64,000 nucleotides of DNA from Pseudonocardiales bacterium (lineage in GTDB: Bacteria > Actinomycetota > Actinomycetes > Mycobacteriales > Pseudonocardiaceae). The number at the start of each line of letters is the position of its first letter. Position 1 is the stretch's first letter. The DNA lies in contig JAFAWY010000117.1 of NCBI GenBank assembly GCA_019241525.1, forward strand, positions 1 through 64,000, read 5' to 3'. The translations under genes and the position numbers were made by a program. The notes under the pieces are model-generated. The model saw nothing but the letters and a program-made list of their open reading frames with translations. It searched no databases and had not been told where the DNA came from. This document shows positions 9,001 through 17,087 of this stretch, in pieces.

Positions 9001-10027
9001 CGGCCCTGGCCTGCTGGGCGACGGCGATGACGCCGGCAAACTGCCTGGCTGGTGCGACGAACTGGGCGATATAGGTGGAAAAGGCGAGGAACGTGCCCAG
9101 CGTCAGGTGGTGGCGCAACACCAGCCAACCACCGAAGGCCAAGATAGCGACCTGGCCGAGTGACGGAATCGCCTTGAGCAACGGCTGGTAAAGCGCCTGC
9201 AGCCGGACCGCTCGCATCCGCGCACCGTAAAGCGACTTGGCTGCCTCGACGATGCGGCCGAGTTCCCGATCCTCCTGGCCGAAGGCCTTGACCACGCGCA
9301 CGCCATTGACGTCCTCGTCCACGATTTGTGCGACGTCACCTTCCCGTTGCTGGGCATCCCAGCTCGCCGGGAACACCCGCGAGCGCATCCGGTAGGAGAT
9401 CCCGACAAGCACCGGCGCGACGATCAGGGTGACGATGGCCAGCAGCGGGGACAGGAAGAACATGACCCCCAACGAGATCAGCATCAGCAGCACGTTGCCG
9501 CTCATCAGCGGGAAGAAATTGAGCAAGCCCTGGACGAGCATGGCGTCGGAATTGGCTCGGGCGACAAGTTGGCCGGTGGGCATTCGCCCGAGGTTGTCCA
9601 GGTCCATCACCTGCAAGTGATCGTGCATGGCGTTGCGCAGGTCGTACTGGACTTGCAAGCCGACCTGCCCACCCCGGTAGCGGCGCAGGTAAGCCAAGCC
9701 GAAGCTGGCGACCGCAACCCCGATCAGCAACGCCAGCCATGGCCACAGCGGTGAGTCGCGCCGGACGATGACTCCATCGATGATCTGCCGGGAGATCAGC
9801 GGCACCAGTGCCTGGCATGCGCTGCCGAGTAACGCGCCGGTCAAGGCGAGTGCCACGTTGCGCCGGTGCTTGAGCACGTATCCGGTCAGCCGCCGGATCC
9901 ATCCTCGCCTTCCGGTTGCCGACTGGTGCGCCGGCCGGGTGAGGGGAGCATCCGGCCCGCCGCTGGACGGGCCGGATACGCCTCCCGACCCAGTGATGTG
10001 GCCTACCTCGGCTGCAGGTGTAGGCAC
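6047..10027 (-). CDS. Fused double ABC exporter (TMD-NBD-TMD-NBD)
   Basis: This 1326-residue protein joins two complete type IV ABC exporter halves. Half one has a transmembrane domain (about 40-340), Walker A GPSGSGKST (about 404) and signature LSGGQRQRLALARA (about 505). Half two has Walker A GQTGAGKST (about 1109) and signature LSAGQRQLIALARA (about 1214); both have Walker B and H-loop histidines (IAHR). In bacteria such halves are usually two genes; here a Gly/Ala/Arg-rich linker (about 620-680) joins them. It starts at GTG 10027, two bases after the ABC-2 permease stop, so it ends a four-gene leftward operon. Probably multidrug or lipid export. Confidence 0.92.
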   Translation of the reverse strand: MPTPAAEVGHITGSGGVSGPSSGGPDAPLTRPAHQSATGRRGWIRRLTGYVLKHRRNVALALTGALLGSACQALVPLISRQIIDGVIVRRDSPLWPWLALLIGVAVASFGLAYLRRYRGGQVGLQVQYDLRNAMHDHLQVMDLDNLGRMPTGQLVARANSDAMLVQGLLNFFPLMSGNVLLMLISLGVMFFLSPLLAIVTLIVAPVLVGISYRMRSRVFPASWDAQQREGDVAQIVDEDVNGVRVVKAFGQEDRELGRIVEAAKSLYGARMRAVRLQALYQPLLKAIPSLGQVAILAFGGWLVLRHHLTLGTFLAFSTYIAQFVAPARQFAGVIAVAQQARAAVERIFQLLDLPPAIADAPDAVQLPQSRGEIAFRGVHFGYGDGPAVLRGFDLHIAAGERVAIVGPSGSGKSTAAMLLSRFHDPDAGSVTVDGHDLRTVTLKSLRRQVGVAFEESFLFSDTVRANIRYGRPSATDEDIEQAARIAHAHGFIEELPGGYDTMVGERGLTLSGGQRQRLALARAILADPRILILDDATSAIDAKVEEAIHDALRGVLANRTTVLIAHRRSTLHLADRIVVLDQGRIADQGTHEDLIARSTLYRRLISGLQDSADQVENQVIDQMLTTGLGTRTDSAWTGDGRARGTANARPHTVATIGAPSIGPGLGGGSGWRRNLAPSPELLTRVAALPPVRDFATLDAADIARESRRDRNFRLAGLLREFRRPLLVGLLLVVLDALSGLAGPVLVKNGVNNGVSTGSQAVVFLFSAMFLVVTLANLIDQVGETFVTGRTAERIMLSLRIRIWAQLQRLSLDYYEREMAGRIMTRMTTDVDQFESLMEDGLLSALVSLVTFVGVGVAVVLLNTKLGLCALTVVVPLAIATVIFRRKSARLYDLARDRIAIVNADFQESLSGVRESQAFTHENETSKRFHRLGYDYLAARVGAQRLVATYFPFVQFLAAIADVIVFAVGAGLIASGQFTIGALIAFLLYLDMFFTPIQQLSQVFDSWQQTRVSVGRIAQLMRLDTSTPLAEHPQPTPRFRGELTLVNVRFSYPRSSAGGSAELGSASVHTGERLGPADARVLVSTGARIAKPPEALRGINLRIAPGETVAIVGQTGAGKSTLMKLLARFYDPDEGSVQIDGHDLRSLDLRSFRRQLGYVPQEGFLFTGTIRDNIAYGRPDSTDVEVEASARAVGAHEFIAALPGGYHHEITERGRSLSAGQRQLIALARAEHVNPTLLLLDEATANLDLVTEARVTEAMRQIARNRTTVVIAHRLPTAKSADRIIVLHQGQIAEVGSHEQLVGAGGPYASMWKAFELVSSSRPALSV

Positions 10028-10029
10028 GG

Positions 10030-10851
10030 TCAGCGCGCCAGCCGGACGAGCAGCGCCGAGGCGATGCTGATCATGAATATGGACGCCAAGGCCAGGACTC
10101 CGAAATCGAGGCCAAGTTGCGCCGGTGTTCCGATCAGCAACCCCCTTAATCCGTCAACTTCGTATCCAAGCGGATTGATCAGATTGAAGAATCTCAGCCA
10201 GTCGGGCATAAGGTTGATCGGGTACAACGCGCTGGAACCGAAGAAAAGCGGCATGGTGATGGCCTGCCCGATACCCATGAGCCGGTCGTGCGTGAGTGCC
10301 AATCCGGCAATGGTGATCGACAGGCAGCAAAAAAAGCACGAGCCAAGGCTGACCAGTGCCACCATGCCCAACAGTTTGAGTGGGTTATCGGTCAGCGCTA
10401 CGCCCAGCAGGGCCGCGAGAATAAGTACGACGAGGGCTTGGATGAGGGCGCGGATCGATGCGGCGAAGGCCTTGCCAGTGACCAGCGCGATTCGCGGAGT
10501 CGGGGTGACCATGAGTTTGGCCAGCACCCCGGCGTCGCGTTCCCAGATGACCTGGATGCCATAAAAAATCGCGATAAACAAGGCGGATTGGGCAATGATC
10601 CCAGGTGCCAGGTAGTCGATGTATGGAATGTGCCCGGTGGGGATGGCTCGCAGCCGGGTAAAGGTTTCACCGAAGATGATGAGCCACAGGGCGGGTTGAA
10701 TCGCGCGGGTGAACAGCTCAGTGCGGTCATGGCGCAGCTTTTGCACCTCGACCAGGCTCATGGTGGCGATCCGGGAAATGGCGAGGCGAAAAAGGGACAG
10801 CGGGGTCGGTTTACCCCAGCCGGTGAGCGGTACGGCGAGTTGCTCGGACAT
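10030..10851 (-). CDS. ABC-2 type transporter permease
   Basis: This 273-residue membrane protein has about six hydrophobic helices and an ABC-2 permease profile, with conserved segments such as IDYLAPGIIAQSALF and NPLGYEVDGLRGLL. Those are typical of DrrB-like drug-export permeases (known). Its start at 10851 overlaps the end of the ATPase gene by 41 bases, showing translational coupling. Together with the ATPase it should form a two-component efflux pump. It is followed two bases later by the fused ABC exporter. Confidence 0.88.
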   Translation of the reverse strand: MSEQLAVPLTGWGKPTPLSLFRLAISRIATMSLVEVQKLRHDRTELFTRAIQPALWLIIFGETFTRLRAIPTGHIPYIDYLAPGIIAQSALFIAIFYGIQVIWERDAGVLAKLMVTPTPRIALVTGKAFAASIRALIQALVVLILAALLGVALTDNPLKLLGMVALVSLGSCFFCCLSITIAGLALTHDRLMGIGQAITMPLFFGSSALYPINLMPDWLRFFNLINPLGYEVDGLRGLLIGTPAQLGLDFGVLALASIFMISIASALLVRLAR

Positions 10852-11629
10852 CGCGCATCCTTTCTCCGGGGCTGCTGCGCAATTCGTCGCCGGTGACGGC
10901 TCGGAACACGTCGTCCAGGGTGGCGTCAGGGTCTACGCTGGCCTTCAGTTCTGCCGGGGTGCCCATGGCCCGGATCCGGCCGTGGTGCATCAGGGCTATC
11001 CGGTCGCAGTACTGGTCGGCTTCGTCCATGTAATGGGTCGTGACCAGAACGGTCATCCCGGTATTCGCGCGGACTTCGAGGATTCGCTCCCACACGCTGG
11101 TGCGGGCGATCGGGTCCAGGCCGATGGTCGGCTCGTCCAGCATCAACAGCCGTGGTGCGTTGACCAGGGCTTGGGCGAGTTCCAGCCGGCGGATCATGCC
11201 GCCGGAGTAGGTACTTGCGGTGCGCCCGGCGACGTCGACGAGTCCGACCGACTCCAGCGCGGTATCCACGACCTGCCGCCGCCGGGCCCGCGGTACGTCG
11301 TACAGGCGGGCGAACAGGGCCACGTTCTCCCAGCCGGTGAGCGCCCCATCAGCGGAAAGCCGCTGGGGGACGTAGCCGATCAAGCGCCGGACGGCGAGCT
11401 TGTGCCGCGCCACATCCAGCCCGAAGACCTCGATCGTCCCCGGCGGGGCCGGCAGCAGCGTGGTGATCATGCGCAAGGTGGTGGTCTTGCCCGCGCCGTT
11501 GGGCCCGAGCAAGCCGAACACCATGCCGGCGGCGACGTCGAAGTCGACCCCGTCAACGGCGACGGTGTCTCCGAAGCGGTGCCGGACCCCGGTGACCCGC
11601 ACGGCCGGCGGCACAGTACGCGTAGTCAT
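10811..11629 (-). CDS. ABC-2 transporter ATP-binding protein (DrrA-like)
   Basis: The 272-residue ATPase has Walker A GPNGAGKTT (residues 42-50), a Q-loop (YVPQRLS), signature YSGGMIRRLELAQAL, Walker B LLMLDEPTIGLD and an H-loop in VTTHYMDEADQY. The sequence DEPTIGLDP and the DrrA-like C-terminus fit drug-resistance ATPases of the ABC-2 class. ATG 11629 shares one base with the stop of the upstream marR gene (TGATG), so regulator and pump are co-translated. The ORF could be extended to 11797, but that part lies inside marR and is not conserved. Confidence 0.9.
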   Translation of the reverse strand: MTTRTVPPAVRVTGVRHRFGDTVAVDGVDFDVAAGMVFGLLGPNGAGKTTTLRMITTLLPAPPGTIEVFGLDVARHKLAVRRLIGYVPQRLSADGALTGWENVALFARLYDVPRARRRQVVDTALESVGLVDVAGRTASTYSGGMIRRLELAQALVNAPRLLMLDEPTIGLDPIARTSVWERILEVRANTGMTVLVTTHYMDEADQYCDRIALMHHGRIRAMGTPAELKASVDPDATLDDVFRAVTGDELRSSPGERMRDVRATRRTAHRLG

Positions 11630-12087
11630 CAGTCCTCCAGAGCGTCCAGGGCGGCGAGCAGGGCGCGCAACGCAGGAAGCGCCTGGGCCAGCGCCTCCCG
11701 CTCGGCAGCGGAAAGGCCGGCGACGACCTGCGTCATGAGTTCCATGCGGGCCTGGCGCCCGGCCGCCAATCGCTGCGTCGCCGACTCGGTCAGCCATAGC
11801 CGGGCGGCGCGACGATCGTCCGGATCGGTGTCGCGCACCAGCATCCCCAGGTCGATGAGCTGGTCCACCAGCGTGCTGACAGTGTTGGCGGCCAGGTGCA
11901 ATACACGCGCAGCCGGCCCGATCCCGATACCCGGCTGCTGCTCCACCACCCGCATCAGTTCCAGCTGCGCTCCCCGCAGTGGTGGCCCGGGTAGTGCCGT
12001 CCGCAACCGCCGGCGCACCGTGCGTCGGAGCGCGGCCACGGTCCCCATGAGTTCATCGCCCAGCAAGGCTGACTCAAGGCTCGTCAT
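11629..12087 (-). CDS. MarR-family regulator heading the efflux operon
   Basis: This 152-residue protein has a winged helix (ARVLHLAANTVSTLVDQLID) and the wing motif DPDDRRAARLWLTESA. It is first in a leftward operon with the ABC-2 ATPase (1-base overlap), ABC-2 permease and fused exporter. The common arrangement is autorepression of such an operon until an effluxed compound releases the repressor (known for the family; inferred here). It is paralogous to the regulator at 5476-6021, which suggests the two arose by duplication within this locus. Confidence 0.88.
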   Translation of the reverse strand: MTSLESALLGDELMGTVAALRRTVRRRLRTALPGPPLRGAQLELMRVVEQQPGIGIGPAARVLHLAANTVSTLVDQLIDLGMLVRDTDPDDRRAARLWLTESATQRLAAGRQARMELMTQVVAGLSAAEREALAQALPALRALLAALDALED

Positions 12088-12362
12088 ACTGGGGAAGATA
12101 CATCCTAATAAGAGCTAATCGCAATCAAAGATATCGTGTCGATCTCGTGACGGTGCGTGTCGCTTCCCCGTTCTGGATGCAGGGCGCGGGTTATGCGACA
12201 GGCAGCATCGAGGTGCGGCTGAGCAGATGTGTCCAACTGATGGCGAACTTCGTCAACGACCATGGGGCGTGTGATGGGTGAGGTTGGGACCATCTGAGCG
12301 GTGCGGATGAGCGACGGCGCGGCGAGCATGGTGACTACGGGCCATGCCAATCGTGCTCGTGG

Positions 12363-12716
12363 TTAGCGACGTGGCCGGGAGGCACAGTCGATGCAGGTCG
12401 AGACGGTAGGCAGGGCGACTATGCGTTGCTCGGCGATGGGGCCACCGCACCGCTCGCACGTGAGATAGCTACCCGCCCGCACGCGCCGTTCGGCATGGTC
12501 TATGGCAGCAAGATCGCGGCGTGCGGCGGCGAGCAGGCTCTGAGCCTGTGCCCGCTCGAACCCGACCGTCGCACCCTCTGGATCGTGTTCATCGTCATGG
12601 GTGGTGAACTGGGACGCGTCGGTGATCGCGTTGACCTGCTGGCACAGCGCCTCGGTTCGCTGCCGGGTGTGGGCCCGCAGCTCGGCCAAGGCGTCAAGAA
12701 CAGTCTTGTCATCCAC
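12363..12716 (-). CDS. TraR/DksA-type zinc-finger protein
   Basis: The 117-residue product has a helical N-terminal half and a C4 zinc finger near the C-terminus (CERCGGPIAE then CIDCAS), the hallmark of the DksA/TraR family, which acts at the secondary channel of RNA polymerase. The stretch AIDHAERRVRAGSYLTCERC matches the usual family pattern of an acidic/Arg helix leading into the finger. It starts at GTG 12716, with no strong ribosome binding site. It is 82 bases downstream of the serine recombinase on the same strand, a pairing that would fit a small mobile island (inference). Confidence 0.75.
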   Translation of the reverse strand: MDDKTVLDALAELRAHTRQRTEALCQQVNAITDASQFTTHDDEHDPEGATVGFERAQAQSLLAAARRDLAAIDHAERRVRAGSYLTCERCGGPIAEQRIVALPTVSTCIDCASRPRR

Positions 12717-12798
12717 TCCATCGAGCTTGCACTCACGTCAAACCATCGCGGTAGCCAACGCCACCCGTGGCCGAGTTTCATCGGATCTAGCACGATTG

Positions 12799-13848
12799 TC
12801 AGCGGACACGTCGTCGAACGACCTGACCAACACCGTCTGCCAGCAACCGCCTAAAAGTGTTGAACCACAGATTGCGATGGTCGCTTATTGCCGCATGAAT
12901 GCATACGTGGCGACCTGGCCCGTCACAGAATCGACCGATCATGCCGTCCTGGCACAGCTCGCAGAACGGCCCACACTGAAGAATGGCGCGAAATAGGTCA
13001 CGGCCCCCGTTGGCGGGATTCGAATTGCGGCGATTCGAATCGGCAAGCAAGGCGCGCAGCCGATCCGAATCGACGGCAGAAATGATCGCAGGCCATCCGG
13101 CATCCGCGACAATTTCTCCGATGACTGGCCGCATCCTGTGGCCACTGCCGCGGTGGATCCGCTCGCACCGTCCGCTAATCCGGGCCGATACCAAAAGCTG
13201 CCGGAGCGTCGTGGGCATCCACCACTTTCCGCCCGGGGTAGTGACCCCGGATACGGCGAGATCGCGGCAGATACGAGCAAGCGACTCACCGGCCAGCGCT
13301 CGAGCAGCACATTGCCGGATGATGGCTGCTTCGGTATCGACCACGGTGATGCGATCGCTGGAATATCCGAATGGGCGCGTTCCCCAACCTGCCATCGAAC
13401 GGGCTTGAGCGGCCAGACGACGCCGCTGCTTCAAACATTCTGCGTTCTGCTTAGCCTCGTATCGCGCGGCCGCGCCTACCATCCGGGCAACCAGCCGGCC
13501 TGCCGGGTCGCTGAGATCGATCTCGCCGGTGACAGTCGCGAGTTCCACGCCGTGTTTGTCCGCTAGGCCGACGACATCCTCCAGCTCGCGCGATGAACGA
13601 GTGAGCCGGTCAACGTGCCAGCCCACCACAGCATCGATCGCACCGGCCTCCACATCACTGATTAACCGTCGCCAGGCCGGGCGAGGTTTGGCCGAGGAGA
13701 CGCCGGTGTCGTCATCGGCGTAGACGTTGGCGACCATCCAGCCTCGCCGCGCACACAAAGCCCGGCAGTTTTCCTCCTGACTGACCACGTCCAGGGCCGC
13801 GCCAGCGCGGTCTCGGCTAAGGCGGCAGTAGATGGCAGCCCGAATCAT
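12799..13848 (-). CDS. Large-type serine recombinase, short form
   Basis: The 349-residue protein starts MIRAAIYCRLSRDRAG, containing the resolvase-type catalytic Ser in YCRLS and nearby active-site Arg residues (VDRLTRSSRE). A recombinase domain follows (PFGYSSDRI, GVTTPGGKWWMPTTLRQLL) and then a zinc-ribbon-like Cys cluster (CGPFCELC, later C). Large serine integrases normally run to about 450-550 residues with a C-terminal coiled coil, which is missing here, so it may be truncated. An upstream reading-frame extension to 14136 is unsupported. No attachment-site pair is evident by eye. A perfect hairpin lies 122 bases upstream (13970-13996). Confidence 0.8.
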   Translation of the reverse strand: MIRAAIYCRLSRDRAGAALDVVSQEENCRALCARRGWMVANVYADDDTGVSSAKPRPAWRRLISDVEAGAIDAVVGWHVDRLTRSSRELEDVVGLADKHGVELATVTGEIDLSDPAGRLVARMVGAAARYEAKQNAECLKQRRRLAAQARSMAGWGTRPFGYSSDRITVVDTEAAIIRQCAARALAGESLARICRDLAVSGVTTPGGKWWMPTTLRQLLVSARISGRCERIHRGSGHRMRPVIGEIVADAGWPAIISAVDSDRLRALLADSNRRNSNPANGGRDLFRAILQCGPFCELCQDGMIGRFCDGPGRHVCIHAAISDHRNLWFNTFRRLLADGVGQVVRRRVR

Positions 13849-14449
13849 GGGCGGCATCGTGGCACACACGTTGGAGGTAGCACGATGGGTCCGGAGATAC
13901 CGGTGGACCCGGCCGCGGCCGGCCGCGGCGTCGTGCTGCCGACTCACGCAAGCAGACGCAACTACGCTCGACGCCTCGATTGCAGATCGAGGCGTCCCAT
14001 CGGCTCCGCACGCTAAGGCGACCCTGACAGCTCCCGCCAACTGCACGCGCAGAGATGGGTCCCACACCCATCGAGGCGGGGCAGCGTCGAACGCGAGTTG
14101 CCCGCGGTGGTAATCAGCCGGCTCCGGGCGGGCCACAAGCCGATTCGTATCAGCGGTGACTCACCTTGCGCTGATACGCATATGCGGAGAAATATACCTT
14201 GACAGTCCGCATCTATCGGGTACAGCATTGCCTGGCAAGCATGATCGGGGGTGGCCGCACCCGCCAGCCGGCCGCGTGTGCATCTGCCCCGCGTGGTCAC
14301 CGGCCACGCGCATGGTCGCCGTGACGAACGCAGCGAATCGCCGATCGCGTACTGGTCGGCTCGCCGTGGACGTCGAGGCGATCAACGGTCTCCCCATGGC
14401 GGGGCCGGGCATTGAAAACCTCGATGGGTTCTCCGGGAAGGGGCGAACG
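13849..14449. other. Intergenic region between divergent recombinase and membrane-protein genes
   Basis: 600 bases without a supported gene. It holds the 13970-13996 hairpin. The leftward frame stays open ahead of the recombinase, but the codons do not resemble any recombinase N-terminus. Confidence 0.4.
13970..13996. repeat. Perfect 11-bp inverted repeat upstream of the recombinase
   Basis: Arms GACGCCTCGAT (13970-13980) and ATCGAGGCGTC (13986-13996) flank a 5-base loop. Because it lies upstream of the recombinase gene and not after a gene end, it could be a recombinase or repressor site as well as a terminator. No second copy was seen. Confidence 0.45.
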
Positions 14450-14863
14450 ATGACTCTTGTGGTCTTGACCGTCATCGTCATTGGATTGGTGGTCGCGGCA
14501 CTGGCGATTTATCTGTTCAAGGTCGGCGTGCTGCTTAACCGCACGGCCGACAATCTCGGTGACTGCCTACAGAGTGCGCGAACCATTGTCGGGCAGGCTC
14601 AGGTGATCGGTCCAGGCGTCACGCGCCTCAACAAAACCGGTGCCGAGCTGCTAGGTGCGATGCCCCTGTTGATTGAGGGCGCTGGAGCGGTTGCCGGGAA
14701 GCTGGCACCGTCCACAGCCACCGCACCCACTCCTGCTCCTGCGGCGGCTCACGGCGGGAATAGTCGAGCACAGTCGGGTGTGTCCACCGCCGAAGACAAC
14801 CAGACCGGCAGGGGATACTTGGATGCTGCGGCAACGACGGGCGTGGGTTATCTCGATGTATGA
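14450..14863 (+). CDS. Single-pass membrane protein, 137 aa, unknown function
   Basis: ATG 14450 follows GGGAAGGGG. The protein has one N-terminal helix (VVLTVIVIGLVVAALAIYLF), then a soluble helical region (LLNRTADNLGDCLQSARTIV, VIGPGVTRLNKTGAELLGAM) and a disordered Ala/Pro/Thr tail ending with two near-repeats GYLDA and GYLDV. This layout is common for small actinobacterial membrane proteins of unknown role. An in-frame extension to 14156 is not conserved in character and lacks a ribosome binding site. It converges on the lipoprotein gene 36 bases away. Confidence 0.65.
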   Translation: MTLVVLTVIVIGLVVAALAIYLFKVGVLLNRTADNLGDCLQSARTIVGQAQVIGPGVTRLNKTGAELLGAMPLLIEGAGAVAGKLAPSTATAPTPAPAAAHGGNSRAQSGVSTAEDNQTGRGYLDAAATTGVGYLDV

Positions 14864-14899
14864 GGACAAAAGAAGTGGAGCGCTGCGGCTTTGGTCGCT

Positions 14900-15478
14900 T
14901 CAAGCCGGAGTGAGCCGGCTAACGTGCAGTTCGGTGAGATTGATCACGTACCGGCCGCCCTTGACATCGCCGGGCACGACAAGCCGGGGGCGGTTCAGTG
15001 GCTTGCCGTCCTCGGTGATCGCGACTAAGACGTCCTTATTGGCGAAGTCCGGAGAGATCTCACCATAGGAGACTGCGGCCTGGTACCCGTCGGCACCCAC
15101 GCCGAGTATGGCAAAAGACAGTAAGTCGCTTTTCTTATCGCGCGTGGCCAGCCCACTGGAGGGGATCAACTGCGCGAGCGGCACCCCTACCTCGGTGTGG
15201 TGTTCGGTTCCTTTGTCATTCTGGAATGAGACCTCAACGGTGTGCAGGGGCATCTGGTGAAGCTGATCGACCGTGATCTGGGACGGCTGCCTGACCGCAC
15301 CTGTGAGCAGCACAGTTCCCGGTGGCGGGAGTAGCGGCGTGCGGCTTGTGGGCACTGCGGCGCCCGTACGAGGTGCACTGGTCGAAGACCCACACCCCGA
15401 CACTGGGGCGAACGCCAGGATCGCCGCTACCGCGAGAGGCATCCACCGTCGACACACCAGTATCCGCAATCTCGACAT
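14900..15478 (-). CDS. Lipoprotein with sulfite-oxidase-type molybdopterin-binding fold
   Basis: The 192-residue product begins MSRLRILVCRR, then a hydrophobic segment and a lipobox (VSGCGSS), so it should be lipid-anchored outside the membrane. The mature part has the pattern of oxidoreductase molybdopterin-binding domains: VLLTGAVRQPSQITVDQLHQ, VPLAQLI, VGADGYQAAVSYGEI and RLVVPGDVKGGRYV. The cofactor-binding Cys and Arg of true sulfite oxidases are not evident, so it is probably a non-catalytic relative. No partner gene is adjacent. Confidence 0.75.
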   Translation of the reverse strand: MSRLRILVCRRWMPLAVAAILAFAPVSGCGSSTSAPRTGAAVPTSRTPLLPPPGTVLLTGAVRQPSQITVDQLHQMPLHTVEVSFQNDKGTEHHTEVGVPLAQLIPSSGLATRDKKSDLLSFAILGVGADGYQAAVSYGEISPDFANKDVLVAITEDGKPLNRPRLVVPGDVKGGRYVINLTELHVSRLTPA

Positions 15479-15595
15479 GGACTACAGATTATTCGCCGCA
15501 CATGCGCACCGGGGGAACTGCCATGGACAGAAGCACAGCTACGGCTCGGCCACGTCATCGCTGCACAGTGGAGAAGGCGGTGCCCGAACTGGGTA

Positions 15596-16567
15596 CTAGC
15601 TGAACCCGACCACGGCGTGCGGCTGGTAGTTCTTTTCCAGCAACTCGACCTCCGAGTCGTCCAGGCGCAGGTCCACGGCGGCGACAGCATCGGCAAGATG
15701 GTGAGGCTTGGTCGCCCCGACGATGGGTGCGTCAACTCCCGGCTTACTGAGCAGCCACGCCAGCGCGACCTGGGCCGGCGGGACACCCCGCTTGGCGGCC
15801 ACGGCGAGCACCGCATCGACGATGGCCCGGTCGTGTTCGCGGTAGAGGGAGCGACCGAACTCGTCGATCTCCGAACGGGCGGTTTGTTCTACCCACGGAC
15901 GGGCCAACCGGCCTCGGGCCAGCGGACTCCAGGGGATGGCACCGACGCCCTGATCGACGCACAGGGGGAGCATCTCGCGCTCCTCTTCTCGGTACAACAG
16001 GTTGTAGTGGTTCTGCATGCTGACAAAGCGCGTCCAGCCATGCAGGTCAGCGGTATAGAGGGCCTTGGCGAACTGCCATGCGTGCATCGACGACGCACCG
16101 ATATAGCGAGCCTTCCCAGCTTTGACGATGTCGTGAAGGGCTTCGAGGGTTTCTTCGATCGGTGTGCCGTAATCCCACCGATGGATCTGATAGAGATCGA
16201 CATAGTCAGTGCCGAGCCGAGCCAAGCTGTGGTCTATCTCGGTCAGGATGGCCTTGCGGGACAGTCCCTGACCATTGGGCCCGGGCCGCATGCGGCCGTT
16301 GACCTTGGTGGCGATGACGACTTCTTCCCGGGGGACTTCAGACAGAAGAGCCTGGCCGACGATCTCCTCGCTGCTACCGGCTGAGTAGACGTTGGCCGTA
16401 TCGAAGAAATTGATTCCAGCGTCCAACGCTTGGCGGAAAAACGGCGCGGCGGCCTCCGGGCCGAGCGACCACGGATGGGCACCACGGCCGGGCTCACCGT
16501 AGCTCATGCACCCGAGACAGATACGGGAAACCTGCAAGCCGGTGGTACCGAGAGCGACGTAGTCCAT
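15596..16567 (-). CDS. Aldo/keto reductase
   Basis: The 323-residue NADPH-dependent oxidoreductase shows the AKR catalytic tetrad pattern: Asp and Tyr in FDTANVYSAGSSEEIVGQAL, Lys in VVIATKV and His in YQIHRWD. The C-terminal cofactor-binding stretch (SKPGVDAPIVGATKPHHLAD) is also present. Length and order fit the family of voltage-channel-beta-like and yeast YPL088w-like reductases. It lies 61 bases downstream of the DUF5666-type lipoprotein gene on the same strand and may be co-transcribed. Substrate unknown. Confidence 0.9.
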   Translation of the reverse strand: MDYVALGTTGLQVSRICLGCMSYGEPGRGAHPWSLGPEAAAPFFRQALDAGINFFDTANVYSAGSSEEIVGQALLSEVPREEVVIATKVNGRMRPGPNGQGLSRKAILTEIDHSLARLGTDYVDLYQIHRWDYGTPIEETLEALHDIVKAGKARYIGASSMHAWQFAKALYTADLHGWTRFVSMQNHYNLLYREEEREMLPLCVDQGVGAIPWSPLARGRLARPWVEQTARSEIDEFGRSLYREHDRAIVDAVLAVAAKRGVPPAQVALAWLLSKPGVDAPIVGATKPHHLADAVAAVDLRLDDSEVELLEKNYQPHAVVGFS

Positions 16568-16628
16568 AAACCACCCCTACCACAGGGAGCGCTCAGGCGC
16601 GGCCCGCTCAGGAACACAGCACACCCGA

Positions 16629-17087
16629 TCAGCTCGGTGGGGAACTGGGTGGTGTGCTCGTCGAGTTTGCCGGTCTGGCCGCCGTGATCCGGCTCGCCGT
16701 AACCGTGTTGCCGTTGGTGGCACCACTGACGCGCACGGTGCTACCGACCGGGAACTGCTGCGCGGTACCGGGTGTCCGCCTGCTGCCGAACTGCGTCTGA
16801 GGTGTGATGGTGACGGTGTACGCGGTGCCGTTTCTGGCGTTGACCGTCCAGGTGGAACCGTTCTCAGCAGTGATCGTGCCGATCAACCCACGGCCGTGGC
16901 CCGACCTGCCCGGCGCCGTTGTAGGTGGCGCGGTCACGGTAGATGGCGTTGTCGTGGTCGGGGTAGCGCTGGGGTTGCTCGACGCACCCGAGCACGCCGC
17001 CACACCGACTGCAACCGAGGCGCTGATCATCCCGATTGCCACCGTCCTCCCCATCCCCGCACGATCCCAGCCTGTGATGCTGGTCAT
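16629..17087 (-). CDS. DUF5666-like lipoprotein
   Basis: The 152-residue protein has an N-terminal signal (RTVAIGMISASVAVGVAACS) ending in a lipobox-like AACS. A Thr/Pro-rich linker and a beta-rich domain follow (GLIGTITAENGSTWTVNARN, YTVTITPQTQFG, FPVGSTVRVSGATNGNTVTA), matching the pattern of DUF5666 proteins. It should be anchored outside the membrane. The upstream region carries a 28-base motif (17152-17179) shared with the glycosyltransferase operon, so the two units are probably co-regulated. Confidence 0.75.
   Translation of the reverse strand: MTSITGWDRAGMGRTVAIGMISASVAVGVAACSGASSNPSATPTTTTPSTVTAPPTTAPGRSGHGRGLIGTITAENGSTWTVNARNGTAYTVTITPQTQFGSRRTPGTAQQFPVGSTVRVSGATNGNTVTASRITAARPANSTSTPPSSPPS

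Noticed and set aside
12105-12350. 81-codon leftward ORF upstream of the TraR/DksA gene region
   Set aside because: No ribosome binding site, no domain, and amino-acid composition like a shadow frame.
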